Source: Nitrosomonadales bacterium (GTDB taxonomy: Bacteria > Pseudomonadota > Gammaproteobacteria > Burkholderiales > Gallionellaceae). From it: 64,000 nt of DNA. The notes under the pieces are model-generated. The model searched no databases, had not been told where the DNA came from, and was given only the letters and a program-made list of their open reading frames with translations. The stretch is from NCBI GenBank assembly GCA_016195965.1, contig JACPYR010000066.1:1-64000 (forward strand), given 5' to 3'. The position numbers were made by a program, and so were the translations under genes. Shown here one piece after another: positions 62,185 to 64,000 of this stretch. How positions within the stretch are numbered: position 1 is the stretch's first letter; the number at the start of each line of letters is the position of its first letter.

Positions 62185-64000
62185 CTAGCGCAAATTCATC
62201 GCATCCTTGATGATTTTCGGGGTAATGAAAACCAGCAGCTCGCTCTTATTATCGATCTTGGATGAGCTACGGAATAAATAGCCCAGCACCGGGATATCGC
62301 CCAGCAAGGGCACTTTATTTTCGCCGGTGCTTTGTATCTGGGAATACACGCCACCGATCACCACCGTGCCGCCATTTTCCACCAACACCTGGGTGGTGAC
62401 CTTGTTGGTATCGATGCTGGGCACGCCCGCATACAAGGTGCCAACCGAATCTTTATTCACCTTGATGTCCATGATGACATTGTCGTCCGGGGTGATCTGC
62501 GGCTTGACCGACAGGCTCAACGCCGCAGTCTTGAACGCCACGTTGGTCGCACCGCTGCTGCTGGCCTGCTGGTATGGCACTTCGGTGCCGGTCGCGATCG
62601 TGGCCTCGGTCTGGTCCGAGGTGACCACGCGCGGACTGGAAATCACCTTGCCCTTACTGTCGGTTTCAAGAGCGGTCAATTCCACAGACAGTAATTTGCT
62701 CATCGAACTGTTGAATAACAGCATCGAGAATGCGCCCGCCGTACCGGCAGAGGGCAGGTTTACATTGGGCGTATTCGCGTTCGCAGTGTAGGTGCCATTT
62801 ACCGTACCGGTCAGCGGGTTAATATTCCCACCCGAAGCCACGATCTGATTGGCGCCGATATTTCCATTGATATTGGTGCCATTCACCTTAAAGGTATCGA
62901 GCGAGTTGTAGCCCAGACGCACGCCCAGATTCTTGCCGAATTTGTCCGACGCCTCGACCACGCGCGCCTCTATCATCACCTGGCGCACCGGCACATCGAT
63001 CTTCTTGATCAGTTTGCGCGCCTCTTCGAGACGTGTCGCGGTATCCTGAATAAACACGGTGTTGGTGCGCTGATCCACGACCGCACTGCCGCGCTTGGAA
63101 AGCATGCGCTGCTTGTCATCGGTCAACAACGCCGCTACGGCAGCGCCTTTCTGATAGCTCAACTGGAAGCTTTCGGTGCGCAATTCCTCCAATTCGGCGA
63201 TTTCCTGGTGCGAGGACAAGTCTATCTTTTCCTTGGCGGCAATCTCTTCGCGCGGCGCCACCTGGATCACGTTGCCGCTCTTGCGCATGTCCAGGCCTCG
63301 GCTTTGCAGAATGATGTCGAAAGCCTGATCCCAAGGCACATCCTTCAAACGCAGGGTCAGATTGCCGCTCACGGTATCGCTGATCACCATATTGGTTTCG
63401 GTAAAGTCGGCGATCACGTTCAGCGCTTCGCGCACGTCGATCTTCTGGAAATTCAGCGTCAGTTTTTCGCCGGTATAGTTGCCTTTTCCTCCCCTGCCCA
63501 GCTTGTCAGGATCAACGGTAACGGGTTTCACTTCGACGATAAATTTGTTGTCGGTTTGATAGGCCGCGTGCTCCCAGGTGCCTTTGGGCTCGATCACCAT
63601 GCGCACGTTGTCCCCCTGCACAAAGGTGTCCACCCCCTGCACCGGCGTTGCAAAATCTGCCACGTCCAGTTTGCGCTGCAAATTACGCGGTAGATTGGTT
63701 TTCAGGAAATCGACGATCAGCGTGGTGCCCTGCTGGCGTATGTCGATGCCCACACCCGGATCGGAAAGATCAACCTGGATGCGCCCTTCGCCATTTTTGC
63801 CACGGCGAAAATCGATATCGCGCAAATCGTGTTTTTGCGTGCCCTGTTTGGCCTCTGCGAAGCGCGAGGTGCTGCTGACCGCCGCCACGTCGGCGGACTT
63901 GCCATGCAAGGTAATCAGCAGATTATTGCCGTCCACCTTGGTATCGTAAGTCAACATTTGCTGGAGATTAGCCACCAGTCTGGTGCGGTTGCCGGCCTGG
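62185..64000 (-). CDS. pilQ: Type IV pilus secretin PilQ, partial (N-terminus beyond window)
   Basis: About 605 C-terminal codons; the frame continues past the window edge. An AMIN-type region (NLLITLHGKSADVAAV, DVADFATPVQGVDTFVQGDN) is followed by the STN domain (LTLNFQKIDVREALNVIADF). Secretin N1 (TNTVFIQDTATRLEEARKLI) and the secretin core follow (VISSPRVVTSDQTEATIATG, QVLVENGGTVVIGGVYSQ, VPLLGDIPVLGYLFRSS). It ends ELLVFITPKIIKDAMNLR. It forms the outer-membrane channel for type IV pili. Confidence 0.96.
   Translation of the reverse strand, partial: QAGNRTRLVANLQQMLTYDTKVDGNNLLITLHGKSADVAAVSSTSRFAEAKQGTQKHDLRDIDFRRGKNGEGRIQVDLSDPGVGIDIRQQGTTLIVDFLKTNLPRNLQRKLDVADFATPVQGVDTFVQGDNVRMVIEPKGTWEHAAYQTDNKFIVEVKPVTVDPDKLGRGGKGNYTGEKLTLNFQKIDVREALNVIADFTETNMVISDTVSGNLTLRLKDVPWDQAFDIILQSRGLDMRKSGNVIQVAPREEIAAKEKIDLSSHQEIAELEELRTESFQLSYQKGAAVAALLTDDKQRMLSKRGSAVVDQRTNTVFIQDTATRLEEARKLIKKIDVPVRQVMIEARVVEASDKFGKNLGVRLGYNSLDTFKVNGTNINGNIGANQIVASGGNINPLTGTVNGTYTANANTPNVNLPSAGTAGAFSMLLFNSSMSKLLSVELTALETDSKGKVISSPRVVTSDQTEATIATGTEVPYQQASSSGATNVAFKTAALSLSVKPQITPDDNVIMDIKVNKDSVGTLYAGVPSIDTNKVTTQVLVENGGTVVIGGVYSQIQSTGENKVPLLGDIPVLGYLFRSSSKIDNKSELLVFITPKIIKDAMNLR

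Overview
The window comes from a betaproteobacterial chromosome, most plausibly a Gallionellaceae/Nitrosomonadales-type bacterium. This is inferred from the protein families, the moderately high GC content, and a conserved betaproteobacterial gene order (pilQ - aroK - aroB - dgt - gltB - gltD - hemE - priA). No rRNA or tRNA gene was found. Nearly all genes can be assigned to families; the novelty lies in insertions, repeats and decayed modules.

Positions 1-14100 are a surface-polysaccharide locus, almost all on the minus strand. It carries an EPS-associated MarR-type regulator, dTDP-sugar genes (rfbA, rfbC), GDP-mannose genes (manC, manB), two Wzm/Wzt-type ABC exporters, and a sulfotransferase-like gene. 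It is riddled with toxin-antitoxin (TA) genes. Between permease 1 and ATPase 1 lie four TA modules (higBA, two vapBC, one MNT/HEPN), three of them damaged. The 5' end of the ATPase gene recurs as short copies at the ends of these modules. The second exporter pair is also split, by an ORF6N-domain gene, and an apparently intact mntA-hepT pair sits just upstream of it.

Positions 14200-31000 hold housekeeping and envelope genes: a TolC-like channel, an isoaspartate methyltransferase-like gene, pyrC, a CheX-like protein, a gamma-carbonic anhydrase, and polyphosphate genes (pap, sixA, ppk1). There is also an unusual cytochrome c-FTR1 fusion, an M1 peptidase, a ChaN-PDZ lipoprotein, yggX and uppP. 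A 125-bp inverted-repeat (MITE-like) element abuts the start of the carbonic anhydrase gene.

Positions 31200-35150 hold thiC under a TPP riboswitch with an evident terminator platform. This is followed by a small accessory patch: an antitoxin, a broken parE, a broken DUF2283 gene and an unrecognised 212-residue protein.

Positions 35180-64000 are core genome: polA, a LOG-family gene, a DsrC-like gene, thrB, uvrD, an FAD-linked oxidase, a membrane cytochrome c, priA, hemE, gltD/gltB, dgt, aroB, aroK, an Ig-like-domain lipoprotein and the 3' part of pilQ. Palindromic repeat elements are inserted in frame into polA and priA, and probably uvrD, each in an interdomain linker.

Functionally, rfbAC and manBC feed activated sugars to a glycan exported by the Wzm/Wzt pairs. 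ppk1, pap and sixA suggest active polyphosphate metabolism, and gltBD, hemE, aroKB, thiC, pyrC and thrB are biosynthetic. Function statements are family-based readings of the translated sequence; no database search was run.
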